In this document: positions 1-11,215 of the stretch, in pieces
Layout: the number at the start of each line of letters is the position of its first letter
Position numbering within the stretch: the first letter of the stretch is position 1
NCBI GenBank assembly: GCA_001247695.2
Contig: LGRX02035200.1
Location: 1 to 64,000, forward strand
Direction of reading: 5' to 3'
DNA: 64,000 nt
Source: Cymbomonas tetramitiformis
Lineage: Eukaryota > Chlorophyta > Pyramimonadophyceae > Pyramimonadales > Pyramimonadaceae
Position numbers and translations under genes: made by a program
Notes under the pieces: model-generated
What the model was told of the DNA's origin: nothing
Databases searched by the model: none
What the model saw: the letters and a program-made list of their open reading frames with translations, nothing else

Positions 1-1
1 T

Positions 2-2268
2 CAAGGGCTTCGTTCGACCCTTTTCGAAAAGCATGGGGTCGTGTACAAGGTTTACCGAGAAGCGTTGATCTCCGAGTTCGTCGCCAGCGTCCCCGAGGAC
101 ACCGAAGGGGGTACCCCTTATCAACCTGGGTATTACGAGGTCGGAGGGCTGGTGCAAAAAATGGCGGAGTTCGAATCAGAGCATGGATTTTCAGTCCCGG
201 ATCCCGAGAAATATCCCAAGGGATTCCAGTACATGGAGAATGTGCAGACGTTTGAGCGCGAGGGAGACCCTGAGCTCCTCCCCGAGGTAGAGGTGACGAT
301 GAAGACGCTGAACGATGACATCAACGCTCACCTCGATCGGGTCACAAGTTGGTACCCCGTAATGTCTCACTTGAACCAAGCTATGAGGACGCATGTGAAG
401 CAAGTAGCGATGTCCAAGCATTCGGTGTTCGGCGAAACTCAAATCAACCACTACTTCATGCACTGGACAATTGCCAATTTCCGGCCGCAGACGTGGGACC
501 TCTGCGTTAGCATCATGGAGGCTTACAGAAGGTTTGAGCTGAAGACCATGAAAAACCCTTTGGCTTCGAAGACCAAAAAGCGCAAGGCCTCATCTTCGCC
601 CGCTAAGGGACCCGCCAAGAAAGCTGGCAAAAAGGGCACCTCCAACCGACAGGTAAATTACTTTTTACTTCTGCTTCAAACAGTGTTTACCCCCCCCAAG
701 CATCCTTTTCTATATTTTAAGACATGCTAAAATGTTTTTTTTACTTGCAGATGGAAGACGAGGTGCAACGAGGAGGGTAGGCGGGGACCACGGAGCGGGC
801 TCGTCTAAAGGGGCAGGCATTTTGGTGGAAGAAGCTCAGTTTCTCCACAATGCCAAATCCATGGGTATGACGTTCTGGATTAACTTGGGCGGCTTGGCGG
901 GGGAGGCGGAGTTCGACAAGGTGGACACGTATATGCGCCAGATTATCAACAAGGAGTTGTCAGTAAAAGAGGGGGGCCTGATGATAAGCCAGTTCAAGAA
1001 GGAACGCATGGTGCAGAAGCACTTGGTGTCCGCGGCGGGATTGCAAACCTGGGACGAATTCAAGAACGAGTTCACCCCCTACTGGAGCTCCCAAGAGAAA
1101 ATCGAGTCGTTGATCGGCTGCTTACCTTCAACTCAGGGGGGAGCGCGCCGGGGGGGATCTGGGGAAGTTCCGCACGCGATCTTCAATTACGTACGTCGAG
1201 AACGCGCGGGCGAATCTCAAAGAAGCGCAGGCGCCAAGCGCGGGGCAAATCCAAGGCTTGCAACAGGTCGAGGTGAAAGTCGACATCAAACTCTATCGGG
1301 AGGCGCGGACCGAGGGGCCGGAGCTTAAGGTTCCAGGAGAGGCAGGCCTTGAGGACGACGAGCCCACACATGAGACGAACGTGCCGATGTTCCCTCGTTG
1401 GAAGATCGTCAAGGGCAGCATGAGCGATATGAAGGACGTCCCGAGGCTGCCCTTCACGGGGACGATCATCGACTGCAATTACGCCCTTGACAAGGAGAAG
1501 ACTCCCGACGCGATGACCAAGGAGGAGGTGCAACCGTTCCTGGAGTCTTTCAACGCCAAGACCACCGCCCCGGCATGGACAGTCGCTATCTTTTGCGGTT
1601 TCGTCCAACAAAGCGATTTCCTGGAGGTGATTGACAATTACTGCTCCGGCCGCGCGGAGCGGTTCTTCTGGCACAAGCAGAACGTGAACATGAACCCCAA
1701 CAGGACCGTGCGCTACAATGACGTTGAATGTGGCGTCCTGGGGTACCATGTAAAGAGCGATGCCCAGGGGGAGTCTACTAAAAAGCCGGAGTGGATGTTC
1801 AACTTTGATACTGGAGAAGGTGAACGTGTGAGCCGCGCGTCACTTTTGCGCGGCTTCCCGGTTGTGCACCAGATGTTCAAACGCGACAACAAAGCCGTGA
1901 ATAACCATCAGAAACCCCAAGCTCTGTTGATGGAGCTGATCCAGTGCCACATGCTCGGTGACAATCCGGGCAAGATGGATGAGAACGGCCATCCACTCAA
2001 CTGGATTCTCGACGCTTGCTGCGGCGTCGGCTCGACGTCCATGGCCGCCATGAGGTGTGGTATGAACGCGATCGGCTTCGACCACGACCAGTTCATGGTC
2101 AGCTCTGCGCAACAACGGCTGACCAATTTCGACAACGAGCCCGATCAGGACGCCGAGACGAAGCCAAAACAGAAGAGCGAACCGACGGCGAAGGGCAAGG
2201 AAGCGGCCACTGCCGAATCTGAGGATGAAGACGGAGATGAAGATGACGCAGATGATAATGATGATTAA
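2..2268 (+). pseudogene. DNA N6-adenine/N4-cytosine methyltransferase-like gene, frame-broken, 5' partial
   Basis: The reading frame is open to the left window edge, so the 5' end is missing. The N-terminal 200 residues are not recognised and end in a Lys/Ala-rich tail. A likely intron is 653-750 (CAG/GTAAAT to TTGCAG). Coding then continues in another frame (about 780-1115), and again in a third (about 1115-2268), so two one-base shifts are needed, near 775-780 and 1110-1125. The last part resembles a beta-class amino-methyltransferase: a motif IV position reading DCNY (1471-1482) where DPPY is usual, an FFWHKQN segment, a motif X-like NHQKPQALL (about 1900) and a motif I DACCGVGS (2011 on) with the AdoMet-site acid in GFDHD. 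An acidic Asp/Glu tail ends at TAA. Loss of the Pro-Pro pair and the frame breaks suggest a dead or non-catalytic copy; assembly indels are the alternative. Confidence 0.6.
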
Positions 2269-2292
2269 AATAGTAGGATTTGTCGACCGCCC

Positions 2293-2311
2293 TGACTGAT
2301 AGTATCAGTCA
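2293..2311. other. Perfect 9-bp hairpin after the methyltransferase stop
   Basis: TGACTGATA and TATCAGTCA are separated by one G, about 25 bp after the stop codon. It may be an mRNA 3'-end structure. The rest of 2312-2680 is AT-rich and holds no gene I can support. Confidence 0.4.
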
Positions 2312-2726
2312 TGCCTCGACGGTATAGGGTGAAAAGAACTCTACTCGTAAACATTTGAATAAAGAATGATACATGTATGCATATTTCGGTGTTTTCATTG
2401 TACGCATACTGCACTTGTCTACCGTGTTGCCTTTATGTATCCCTATTTCGCGCATAAATATCACTAAACCCTGATTTTTTTGAAATATATATAAATCCAA
2501 AAATGACATATGATAATGTCATTTTCATCGAATAGTGTGTTTCCACGCCATCGCCACTAACTGCTAACTTTGTTGTTTTTGCATCACAGGCTTTCTTCCC
2601 TCCTCTCTTTTTGGCACCCTCTTGGTGCTCCCGTTGTGAATTTTGATTGCTTGATTGCTTGTTATTCCCTGCTAGGGACTGCTAGTGTGTACCTTGCTTA
2701 TAGTTTTATCTTCTTTATTATTTAGC

Positions 2727-5700
2727 ATGTCTTCCACGCCGTACGCCACACCGCCGGTACTGCCGAGACGTTTGCTGACACACCCCCCAGGGGCGAGAAA
2801 ACGTCAGCTGAGATTTGGTGCTTTAAATGGCACGCCCACGCCAGCAAATGCTCCGGACACATCAGAATTAAACGTCTGCAACAATCTAGCGTGGGAGCTT
2901 TTGCGCAAGCCGGCGGAGTTCGATGCATTGCTCAGTGTCGTCAAGGGGAAATGTGTTGAGCCTGGAGAGTCTGCGAAAACCTGGAAGTTCACTAGCAACG
3001 AGAAAAATGCTCGTATGCTCTTGGACATCCTGGTTGAGCAACTCGATTCCAGGCTCAAACTCGTTCACCCCAAGATGGCATTGATGTTTGACTTGCAGAA
3101 CCACAGTCTGGAGGTTCCGCAGAAAGCGAATCTCCTGCTGTTGGAACTGCTTCAGTCGCTCTGCGCAGGAGACGCCTTGCGTATCCTGCGCAAAGCTGAC
3201 AGACTCTTCCCAGGGGATGGGAAGATCGCACTCGTTCATCTCGTGAGGCATGTTGTGCCCGATCACGAGGAGTTCAGCGCTGCGGACTTCCTATTCGCTG
3301 GCGACAGAGTGGACTTGAGGGCTGGCCAGGATCCAGCAGACTACATTGACGTGTTCCAGACATCTCTGGACACCATTGAGTCTGACTTGGGTCCTGGGTG
3401 CACCGTTGCTATCTCCGAGAAAGCACGGATTGCACTGTTTCTCCGTAGGATCTGTCCCGTCTTTTATAAGGCGGTGCATGATGCCTACACAGAGGAGAAG
3501 CTCGATGCCGACTCCTCGCTTTCCTTGCTGACCTGTTTCCGTGAGACACGGGCAGTGCACAGGAACGCGGGGACGAAACTCAAGTCACCACTAACGGCTG
3601 CTTTCTATAATGATGCAGGTTCGCATCACGGCGGAAGCCGTGGTGCACATGGCCGCAGGGGAGTCCCTGACCGCTCCTCATCCCGTCAGTACATTCCGCC
3701 TCGTCGCTCTAATCCTTTTAAGGGGATTGGCTCTGGTTATTACCGTGCAGGAGTCTTTCCCCGCAAGAGTGGTAAGACAGGCGGTAAAGGAAAGCAGAAG
3801 ACCGGCAAAGGCAAGGGCAAGGGGAAGTCCCGTGTCGTCTTTGATCGGCAGACCCAGCAGTTCCGAGGGGAATGCTGGACCTGTGGGTCAAAGGGGCACA
3901 GGGCTGCCGACTGCCCGAAGCTGATGTCGGCTCATGCTTTCCATCTAGACCCGAAGCTGCTTGCGGAGCATGCTCGGACGGAGATTCTAGCTGCCCAGTA
4001 TCAGACTGCCTACGAGGAGTCTGAACAGGCGCTAGAGTCCTTCTGTCTGTTGCACGGCACCCCAGCAGTTGTCGGGTACCAGGAGGACTCGTGCTCTGAC
4101 AGTGAGGGTGAGGAGAGTTCTCACTCCGCCAGTCAGGAGCACGGGGACTCCGATGAGTCTGACGACGATGGGGACTGGGACGGCCTCTCCGAGGCTCAAC
4201 AGCAGGAGTGGGACCGCTTACAACAACATGCGGAAGCCAAATTCCAAAAGTTCTGTGCACAGTCCGAGAATGTCTCGTTGTCACTCGGAAGAGTGCACTT
4301 CGGGATGTTCCGGACCGGCACAGAACAGAAGGCTTGTGACCCCTTTCCCACTCCCCCCTACTTGCTGCCTGACATCCCTGCTTCTGCACCTGCCTCTGCA
4401 CAGCACGATGCATCCGTCGATGTGTCACAGCACTCTGCGCAGTCCACGGCTACGGTGGTGCTTGCCTGCTGCAGGCAGTACCACTCCAGCCGGACACAGC
4501 AGGCACCGCACGGGTCGGCTCTTGTGGATCATGCTCCGCAGGACCGAGCAGACTCGTCGGTGGTGTCTGCTGGACTGTTTGCAGCACAGTGTGACTCACT
4601 GTCCCCACCCGTCCACCACACGCACACCGTCCCTGCACTCACAGAGACTTGCTCTCTGTTTGCAGGAATGACGGTGGTGCAGGGTGACGGTGAGGACAGT
4701 GACATGTGCACGGCACCGGCACCCACCGAGCACTCTTCCCCACACCACACTCACAGTGCATCTTTGTTGAGGGAGGGGTCACGGAGCAGTGCGGTGCCCC
4801 CGCCTGCTTCCCCCCTGTCTGCTCCAGGGAAATCCCTGGAGCAGGTTCACTGGGAGCGGGTGTGGGAGGAGGACTACAGGTCCCCTACCGTTTGCCACGG
4901 TAACCTTTTGCCATCAAAGAGTTCACTAGGAGCTAGGGGTGTAGCCCCTCTGGTGACGCCCCCGCCACCTGGCCCTCCTGACTTGTTGCTGTCTGATGCA
5001 GGCTCTGCCGTGTCAGTGTCCCCACCAGCCAGTGAGCACCGGGTGCACACTGGGGGCACTGACACGGCCACAAACTTTAACTCAATCAATCTCGGAGGTC
5101 GCCCTACAGAAGGGAGTCTCTCCCGCTCTTTCCTTCAGCAGTGTCCTCCTGTCCCCGCTCCGGTCCATGAGTCGCCTGACCTGGCTAGTGACACGCACAT
5201 GTCTGACACACAGGCACCACCTCCACCGCCACGGCGTGTCGGTAGAGGTGGTATCTCTATCTTCCGGTGTGCATTCATGTCCTTCGCCTTGTTCACTTGC
5301 TTCCTGGCAAGTGCCTCGGCGGAGGCCCTCTCAGCCGCAGCACCTGTTCAGGGAGTGTGGGACGGATTGACATTGTGTCAACCGGGGGGGGAGATGGGAG
5401 GTGGGCAAAGCAGTACTGCAGTCAGTCAGTACAGTCAATCAGTCCAGTCAGTCCAGTCAGTCCAGTCAGTTTGGTCTGGTGATGATGGATTGGTGGTTTA
5501 TCCGATGGTGGCTTACCTGATGGTGGCACTGGTGTCACTTCTGACTGGTCTGCCACCCGGCAGTGTTCCTCTGGTGCTGGTCCTGAGTATTCCTCTGGTT
5601 CCGACTGGTATTGGCAGTACGACTCTGGTCAGCACCGCCACTATGGTTATACTCGTGGCTCCGACGGTTCCCCACCAGACAGCTCCGCCCAGATCTGTCT

Positions 5701-6004
5701 CCTTCAGGCGCTTGAGAAGCGGCGCCAGAGGTACAGAGCAGTGTCAGCTCTGCTCCTGACAGCCTTCCTTGGCATGGTCCTGACATGTCTCTACCAGAGT
5801 GTCTATGAGGAGTTTCTCGTCGAGGCTCACTTTGAGGCTGGTCACCACCTGGCACCGATCTCCGCTGACTGCAGCCCTGTGACTCAGACTCCGCTCTACG
5901 GCGCCATGCAGTATGTAGGCGACACAGCTCTGGAGATGTGTACTGTACCTGGTTTGGGCTATTCTGTGCACCCCCTTCAGTCATCTTCTCCCAGGACCCT
6001 ATGA
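2727..6004 (+). pseudogene. gag: Copia-type Gag polyprotein with CCHC zinc knuckle and long Pro/Ser-rich tail
   Basis: The start is the ATG at 2727 (MSSTPYATPP); the longer frame upstream begins at a non-ATG codon. Order: helical capsid-like region (residues about 50-270), a Gly/Lys-rich basic stretch, one CCHC knuckle CWTCGSKGHRAADC (3873-3914), an acidic Asp/Ser segment, then a long Pro/Ser/His-rich region. A hydrophobic stretch (about 5262-5320) is followed by small residues resembling a signal-peptidase site. The frame closes at 5757, but coding clearly moves to the +2 frame by about 5515 and runs to TGA 6002 through a second hydrophobic helix (LLLTAFLGMVLTCLY). A G8 run at about 5385 and a CAGTC tandem array (about 5421-5470) are likely slip sites. 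Pol continues in yet another frame, so a further -1 step is needed before 6000, possibly at the C5 run near 5971. Confidence 0.7.
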
Positions 6005-6014
6005 TACATCTGTA

Positions 6015-6165
6015 CCCTACGTTTCTGGACGCGTGCAATACATCGTATTGAACACATATTGCAGGCATATTGCACGCGTATTGACAATAAATGTTCAATA
6101 CAATAAAAAATGTTACAATATGTGTGCGATATGCCTGCAAGCGCTCCAACATGTGTGCAACATAG
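6015..6165. repeat. Left terminal inverted repeat and first subterminal repeats of the CACTA element
   Basis: TIR similarity to the right end extends from 6015 to about 6080. Beyond it are CAATAT/ATATTG-type motifs spaced 10-25 bp, the pattern bound by transposase accessory proteins in known CACTA elements. Cut off by the LTR element at 6166. Confidence 0.8.
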
Positions 6166-6419
6166 TGCTGAAATCTGTATAGGCAGCCCTGACTGGGAGT
6201 CCCGGTCAGGCCCCTATGACAGATCCCTAGGACCAACACTGGACTGCTGACTGATCTGTAGGTTCGTACTGTGACACACGCTATGTCACAGGTAGGCTAG
6301 AGTCCGAGACCGTCCGAGACCGTTCCGGGTATATCTAGCTTAGGGTTTATTTATCTGACACGGTTTATCCACACGAGTACGGGACTTTCTGATATCTAGT
6401 GTACTTGGATATTCCGGTA
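6166..6419 (+). repeat. 5' LTR of the gag-only element
   Basis: Begins TGCTGAAATC and ends ATTCCGGTA; matches 9475-9728 with about four substitutions. Confidence 0.9.
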
Positions 6420-6817
6420 GGTCGTGGCCCCATCCACGTTTTCATTCCACTTGCTATCTTGGCCATGATTGGCTAAGCAGCCGCTTGAAGAGGTGGTGCG
6501 CACTTGCGCGTTTGGGTGCGACTAGGATTTGGACATGATTTTACGGTAGACGTCTTTTGCGGCTGCGAGTCATGGGCACCGCGCGTTGCTATTGCTCAGT
6601 TGTGGCAATGTTCATTTGCGTTGTTTTACCTGCCCTGATCCCGCTGGTTTACGTATTTTGGGCTGGTGATCCGGACACCTTCGACCACTCCGACTTTTGC
6701 AAGTGCCCCACGCTCTTTTCGCCGCTCCGCGCGTTCTGCCGTTACGTCATCTCTCCATTTCCGCCACAACACCCAAACGTGCTACCGCGCATCATCTTTT
6801 CTCTGGCTTTCAGAGGT

Positions 6818-9145
6818 ATGGCTACATCTACACGAGCTCGCAAACGCCTATTGAAGGACTCCGACTTGGACGCCTCTATACGGCTTTTGGATGCGGTTCG
6901 GGACACTCCGACCGCTAGCACTCCACCTGTGGTGCCCCCTGCTGTTTCCAGCAACTCCGACACCGCTGTCGCGTTGCGGAAACATCTTGTTGACCAACAC
7001 GCCGCTGTTGACGTGGTCTACAAGGGGAGGTTGCATCGGGCTTGGGCCAAGGGTATCCGCGAGGATATCCTTGGTTCCAAGAAACATCATTATCGTGGCA
7101 CTGACGACACCGACCGTCTCTCCGAGTTGGTGGTGCAGCTTCGGACCGAGTTTGAGTCCGCTGGGCTGGACTTGACCCCCTTTGACCTCGACGACCCCAC
7201 CTCTCTGGTTATCGAGAAGGTGAATGGGCTTCTCTATGACGTCTTGGCCCTCGTCGTGGAGAGGAACTCTGTGGCCGACACCTGGCTTCGGGGTACGGAC
7301 TCTTCAGCTGACCGAGATGGACGTCGGGCTCTCATCGACATCATCAAGGGGAGCGTGCCGGCGTTCTTACGCGAGAGCCACCAGCAGGAGCACGCAGCGC
7401 TTCGTTATCCCGCAGGCGTTGACCCGCAGCCGATCTTGGCTCGTGAGCAACGTCTGGTGCGGGATAACCGCGCTCCTGACTGGCGGCCCACCGACGAGAC
7501 CCGCAAGCTCTCGTTGTACAACCGCCTCGACCCGGTCTTCTACGCGGCGGTGAAGGTGCGTTATCCGCTTGCGGGTGACCTCGGCGGAGTTACTCTCCGC
7601 TCGCTACAGGCTCTCGTCGTGGCCATCTTCCAGGCATGGGCACAGTCGGACGAGGGGGCGTCGGCACGTGAGAAGCAGGTGCTGGGGATGGACGGTAAGC
7701 CCTCCGCGCTGGTCACGTCGTCGGAGTACGCGGTGCTCCTCGAGGAGATCGCGGCCTTAAAGGCCTTGGTGCGAGGTGGCCGTGCGGGCGGGGGACAGCA
7801 GCCGCAGCCGCAGCATCGGGGGAAGCAGCATCCGAGGGGGTTTCGCGTGGGTGCAGGCAGCCCCCCCGCGGTCGGCTTTGACCGCGACAGCATGAGAGCG
7901 AAGCCGCTGTGCCACCGCTGCCGCAAGGCCGGTAAAGGTGAAGTATATCGCCCGTATCGCGACTGCCCGCTTGGCGGTCGCCAACACTCACCAGCCACGG
8001 CCGCGGCTTTCTGCATTCCCATTGAGCAGGAGGACGCGGAGGGCCTGCACGCATTGGCGCTCGTGCAGGTCTTCCAGGACGCGGCGGACAGTGGGCCGGA
8101 GGCCTTCTCGCATGCGGCATTGGCGTATGGTCCGCCCGCGGTGCTCTCCGCGGACGGCGTCGGTGGGATCGACGTGGCGGCCTACGGATTCAGCGTGCCG
8201 CCTCCGCCTTCTGGCGGGACCGACGACGAGGACATCTTGCGGCGGCTTGATGCCCTCACCTCTGAGGTTCAGGCCGCCCAAGAAAAGGTACATTACACTC
8301 ACGCATCCTTTGTTCCTGGGAGTGCGGTTGAGGAGCATGCGTCGGCTTTGGTGTGTGGCCCTGCCGCTGCGGCGGGGATCACACCGAAGGGGCAGGTTCC
8401 GGCAGGTGGTGCGGCGGTATCGGCGTCCGCCGTGCCGGCCCCTGCTATGCCTGTTTCGCAGGCGAAGGATGTACGGCCCGCGCCAGTTCAATCGGCGCGG
8501 GTAACCACCACAGAGGCGACATGCGGTGAGTTCGGAGGCTTCGTGCAGACGGTGAATCACGCCGCCGTCCACCCCTCTGACCTGACAGGCTATGACACGG
8601 ACGACTACGAGGATTATGCCGACGGTACTTTCGCGATTAAGCCGCGGGCTCCGTCCGGTGCTGTCGGATGCGGTGTGCCGCCTTTCGGCTTCGGCACTCC
8701 GGCGATCGGCGCTCTCGCGGTGCTCTCTCTGTTGTGCATTTCTTTTGCAGGTGTATCTGCTTCGGCGTCCACAGCTTCTGCTGTGTCGGCATGTGCACCG
8801 GCTACGGAGGTGCCTTCGCCTGGTGGTGATCTCGATTGGGTGGCTCCGTCATTTTACTCTACGAGTGATTTTGTTGACTCCGTGATGCCGGCTCGGGATC
8901 TCTTGTTAGCTGGCGGTTTACCACAGCTTCAGCCGCCCGAGCCTCCTGACACTTTGAGCCTGCTAGCATTTCAGGATTTAGCTCAAGCGGACTTGGGCTT
9001 TGACATGGCATTCTACTACGGCATGGCCTTACATGAGAGCGGTCCTCTTGATGCGGGGCACTACTACGGTGCTGGTTTCTTTACCTCCTATTATGGGATG
9101 GACTTCCGTGAGGCCACCGCTGACTACTTTGACACTGTCGATTGA
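6818..9145 (+). CDS. gag: Gag-like protein of the gag-only LTR element
   Basis: About 775 residues from ATG 6818 (MATSTRARKRLL); an in-frame ATG at 6572 would add a hydrophobic leader (MFICVVLPALIPLVYVFW), so the true start is unsure. Order: helical capsid-like region (to about residue 320), a Gly/Gln-rich basic linker, a Cys-rich CHRCRKAG...RDC segment (about 7912-7970) that looks like a degenerate zinc knuckle, then a long Ala/Pro-rich tail. Near the C-terminus a hydrophobic helix (IGALAVLSLLCISFAGV, about 8707-8757) is followed by small residues, mirroring the same feature in the outer element's Gag. The frame is uninterrupted, unlike the rest of the nest, so it may still be expressed. Structural-protein identity is inferred from layout, not from a sequence match. 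Confidence 0.7.
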   Translation: MATSTRARKRLLKDSDLDASIRLLDAVRDTPTASTPPVVPPAVSSNSDTAVALRKHLVDQHAAVDVVYKGRLHRAWAKGIREDILGSKKHHYRGTDDTDRLSELVVQLRTEFESAGLDLTPFDLDDPTSLVIEKVNGLLYDVLALVVERNSVADTWLRGTDSSADRDGRRALIDIIKGSVPAFLRESHQQEHAALRYPAGVDPQPILAREQRLVRDNRAPDWRPTDETRKLSLYNRLDPVFYAAVKVRYPLAGDLGGVTLRSLQALVVAIFQAWAQSDEGASAREKQVLGMDGKPSALVTSSEYAVLLEEIAALKALVRGGRAGGGQQPQPQHRGKQHPRGFRVGAGSPPAVGFDRDSMRAKPLCHRCRKAGKGEVYRPYRDCPLGGRQHSPATAAAFCIPIEQEDAEGLHALALVQVFQDAADSGPEAFSHAALAYGPPAVLSADGVGGIDVAAYGFSVPPPPSGGTDDEDILRRLDALTSEVQAAQEKVHYTHASFVPGSAVEEHASALVCGPAAAAGITPKGQVPAGGAAVSASAVPAPAMPVSQAKDVRPAPVQSARVTTTEATCGEFGGFVQTVNHAAVHPSDLTGYDTDDYEDYADGTFAIKPRAPSGAVGCGVPPFGFGTPAIGALAVLSLLCISFAGVSASASTASAVSACAPATEVPSPGGDLDWVAPSFYSTSDFVDSVMPARDLLLAGGLPQLQPPEPPDTLSLLAFQDLAQADLGFDMAFYYGMALHESGPLDAGHYYGAGFFTSYYGMDFREATADYFDTVD

Positions 9146-9474
9146 CTTCTTGCTCACTCTGGAGGCACACCAACATGGTGGTGTGCAGAACTCCTGTGAC
9201 CTCAAAGACTTCTTCAATCTGGTTTATGGTTTTGCTTTGACACCTTTGAAATCTTCAATTTGACTTGCTGGCACAGAGCCTTTCAGTAGTTTAGCAGGAC
9301 CTTAATTGCCTGTGAGTTTCTGCTCTTGTGCTAGCTAGAGGGTTCTAATTTGTGTATCAGAATTGCACAGTTAGATTAGCAGTTGGACTTGTCACCTAGC
9401 TCCTGCCCTAACACTTACAGCCTTACATTTTCTGACTCTCCTAGCCAGTCACCACCCACAGTGCTGGGGTGGTG

Positions 9475-9728
9475 TGCTGAAATCTGTATAGGCAGCCCTG
9501 ACTGGGAGTCCCGGTCAGGCCCCTATGACAGATCCCTAGGACCAACACTGGACTGCTGACTGATCTGTAGGTTCGTACTGTGACACACGCTGTGTCACAG
9601 GTAGGCTAGACACCGAGACCGTCCGAGACCGTTCCGGGTATATCTAGCTTAGGGTTTATTTATCTGACACAGTTTATCCACACGAGTACGGGACTTTCTG
9701 ATATCTAGTGTACTTGGATATTCCGGTA
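9475..9728 (+). repeat. 3' LTR of the gag-only element
   Basis: Second copy of the 254-bp LTR. Preceded by the G-rich GGGGTGGTG tract and followed by the target duplicate CATAG. The 330 bp between the gag stop and this LTR hold no gene. Confidence 0.9.
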
Positions 9729-9733
9729 CATAG

Positions 9734-10420
9734 TATTAGAATGAGCCCTCACGTATTGGAGACATATTGAAGTTCTGATGCAGAGAGTTATTTCAATATG
9801 CCTTCAACATATGTGTAGTATAGGGTTGGAGACATGCACCATGCATGTCGCAAACACTATGAAGGCATGTTGCAGACATATTGCCCACATATTGTATACA
9901 TATTGTATACATATTGTAAGTCAACATTCAATATGTTGGATACACACTGCGGACCTACTGCATACGTATTGAACATGTAAATTCAATATGTTGTATATAT
10001 ATTGTGGACCTATTGAATATGTATTGAAACGGAACATTCAGTATGTTGGATACATACTGCGGACATATTGCATACGTATTGAACATGTAAATTCAATATG
10101 TTGTATATATATTGTGGACCTATTGAATATGTATTGAAACGGTACATTTAGTATATTGGATACATACTGCGGACCTATTGCATACATATTGAACATGAAA
10201 ATTCAATATGTTGTATATATATTGCGGACATATTGCATATATATTGAAACGGAACATTCAGTATGTTGGATACATACTGCGGACCTATTGTATACGTATT
10301 GAACATGCAAATTCAATATGTTGTATATATACTGTGGACATATTGCATATGTATTGAAATAAAAGTTGCCTATGTTGGATATATATTATAGACCTATAGC
10401 ATACATATTGCACATTTGCA
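9734..10420. repeat. Subterminal array of the CACTA element with 110-bp tandem repeats
   Basis: From about 9916 a 110-bp unit repeats roughly 4.5 times (GAACATG at 9971, 10081, 10191, 10301). Each unit is two diverged 55-bp halves, one with TTCAATATGTTGTATATA, the other with AGTATGTTGGATACATA. It continues the motif family of the transposon ends interrupted at 6166. No coding. Confidence 0.85.
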
Positions 10421-10691
10421 ACATGCAGTGTCGTGTTCACTATGTTTCCACTATGCGTATGCTATGCGAGATAAACAAAATAAGAATAGTAGGGAACACT
10501 CGAGCATCTTTACTACGATTAACATGTATCTAGCTAGGCAGAAAGGAATACGAATGGGACTATCAAATTTTATCATACCAACGAATACACAAAATAATGT
10601 TCTACTCGTGCACTTTCTATTTACAATACGCAAAATGATGTTCTACTCGTGCACTTTCTATTTACAAGATGCCAACCTAAAATCAATGTAT

Positions 10692-11122
10692 TCATCTAGA
10701 ACGCTTGACGGGATGCTTGAAGTTGACGTTGTACTCGAGGCGGTCGATTTTCTCCATCTCGCTTCGCTCCAAAACAACCGATCTAAAATGGAAAGTAAAG
10801 AGCCAACACTTAGTAAAAAAGCGGAAACGCACAAAAGAATATTCTATTGAAAACATAAAGGACTTATCAACCTAGAATGTTTGAAGGGATGCTTGAAGTT
10901 GACGTTGTACTCGAGGCGGTCGATTTCCTCCATTTCGCCCTCCTCGAAAACAGCCAATCTGAAAAGGAAAGTAAAGAGCCAACACTTAGTAAAAAGCGGA
11001 AAAGCACAAAATAAACCTTTATTGAAAACATAATTAACAACCGAGCAACCTCAAATAAATGCGAATATGAACGCGAGATGAAAACCTAATATGACTTCGC
11101 CACGCGAACGTTTTCAGCGGAT
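10692..11122 (-). CDS. 3' exons of an unidentified minus-strand gene in the CACTA element, with a duplicated exon
   Basis: Three exons can be read on the minus strand: 11122-11086, 10958-10872 and 10782-10692 (TGA at 10694-10692). Each follows a pyrimidine-rich TTTCAG or TTTTAG; donors are AG/GTTTTC and AG/GTTGAT. All junctions are phase 2 and the joined frame is open. The last two exons are a tandem duplication (unit about 176 bp, intron included) encoding two versions of EIDRLEYNVNFKHP followed by a basic end. By position it could be the second, TNPA-type gene of a CACTA element, but I recognise no domain. Upstream exons were not found; the small exon size makes them easy to miss. Confidence 0.5.
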
Positions 11123-11215
11123 CTGAAAAACGAAACCAACCAACTAACGTTTAGTAAAGAAGAAAGAAATTAGCAGTCGTCAACGAAAGAAGCAAAGGAA
11201 AGTAAAAGGGGGATG

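Larger units (their letters stand above)
6166..9728 (+). mobile_element. Gag-only (non-autonomous) LTR retrotransposon, TSD CATAG
   Basis: Two 254-bp direct repeats (6166-6419, 9475-9728) differ at about four positions (roughly 98% identical). They are flanked by CATAG at 6161-6165 and 9729-9733. A possible primer-binding site (TGGCCCCATCC) starts 5 nt after the 5' LTR, and a G-rich GGGGTGGTG directly precedes the 3' LTR. The single long frame is Gag-like; there is no protease, integrase or RT. It must rely on enzymes from a related copia element; its LTR start TGCTGAAAT resembles those of the other elements in the window. It sits in the left subterminal region of the CACTA element and is younger than it. 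Confidence 0.9.

Noticed and set aside
2270..2726. 5' LTR of the outer copia element
   Set aside because: No similarity to the sequence after 23773 could be found by eye.
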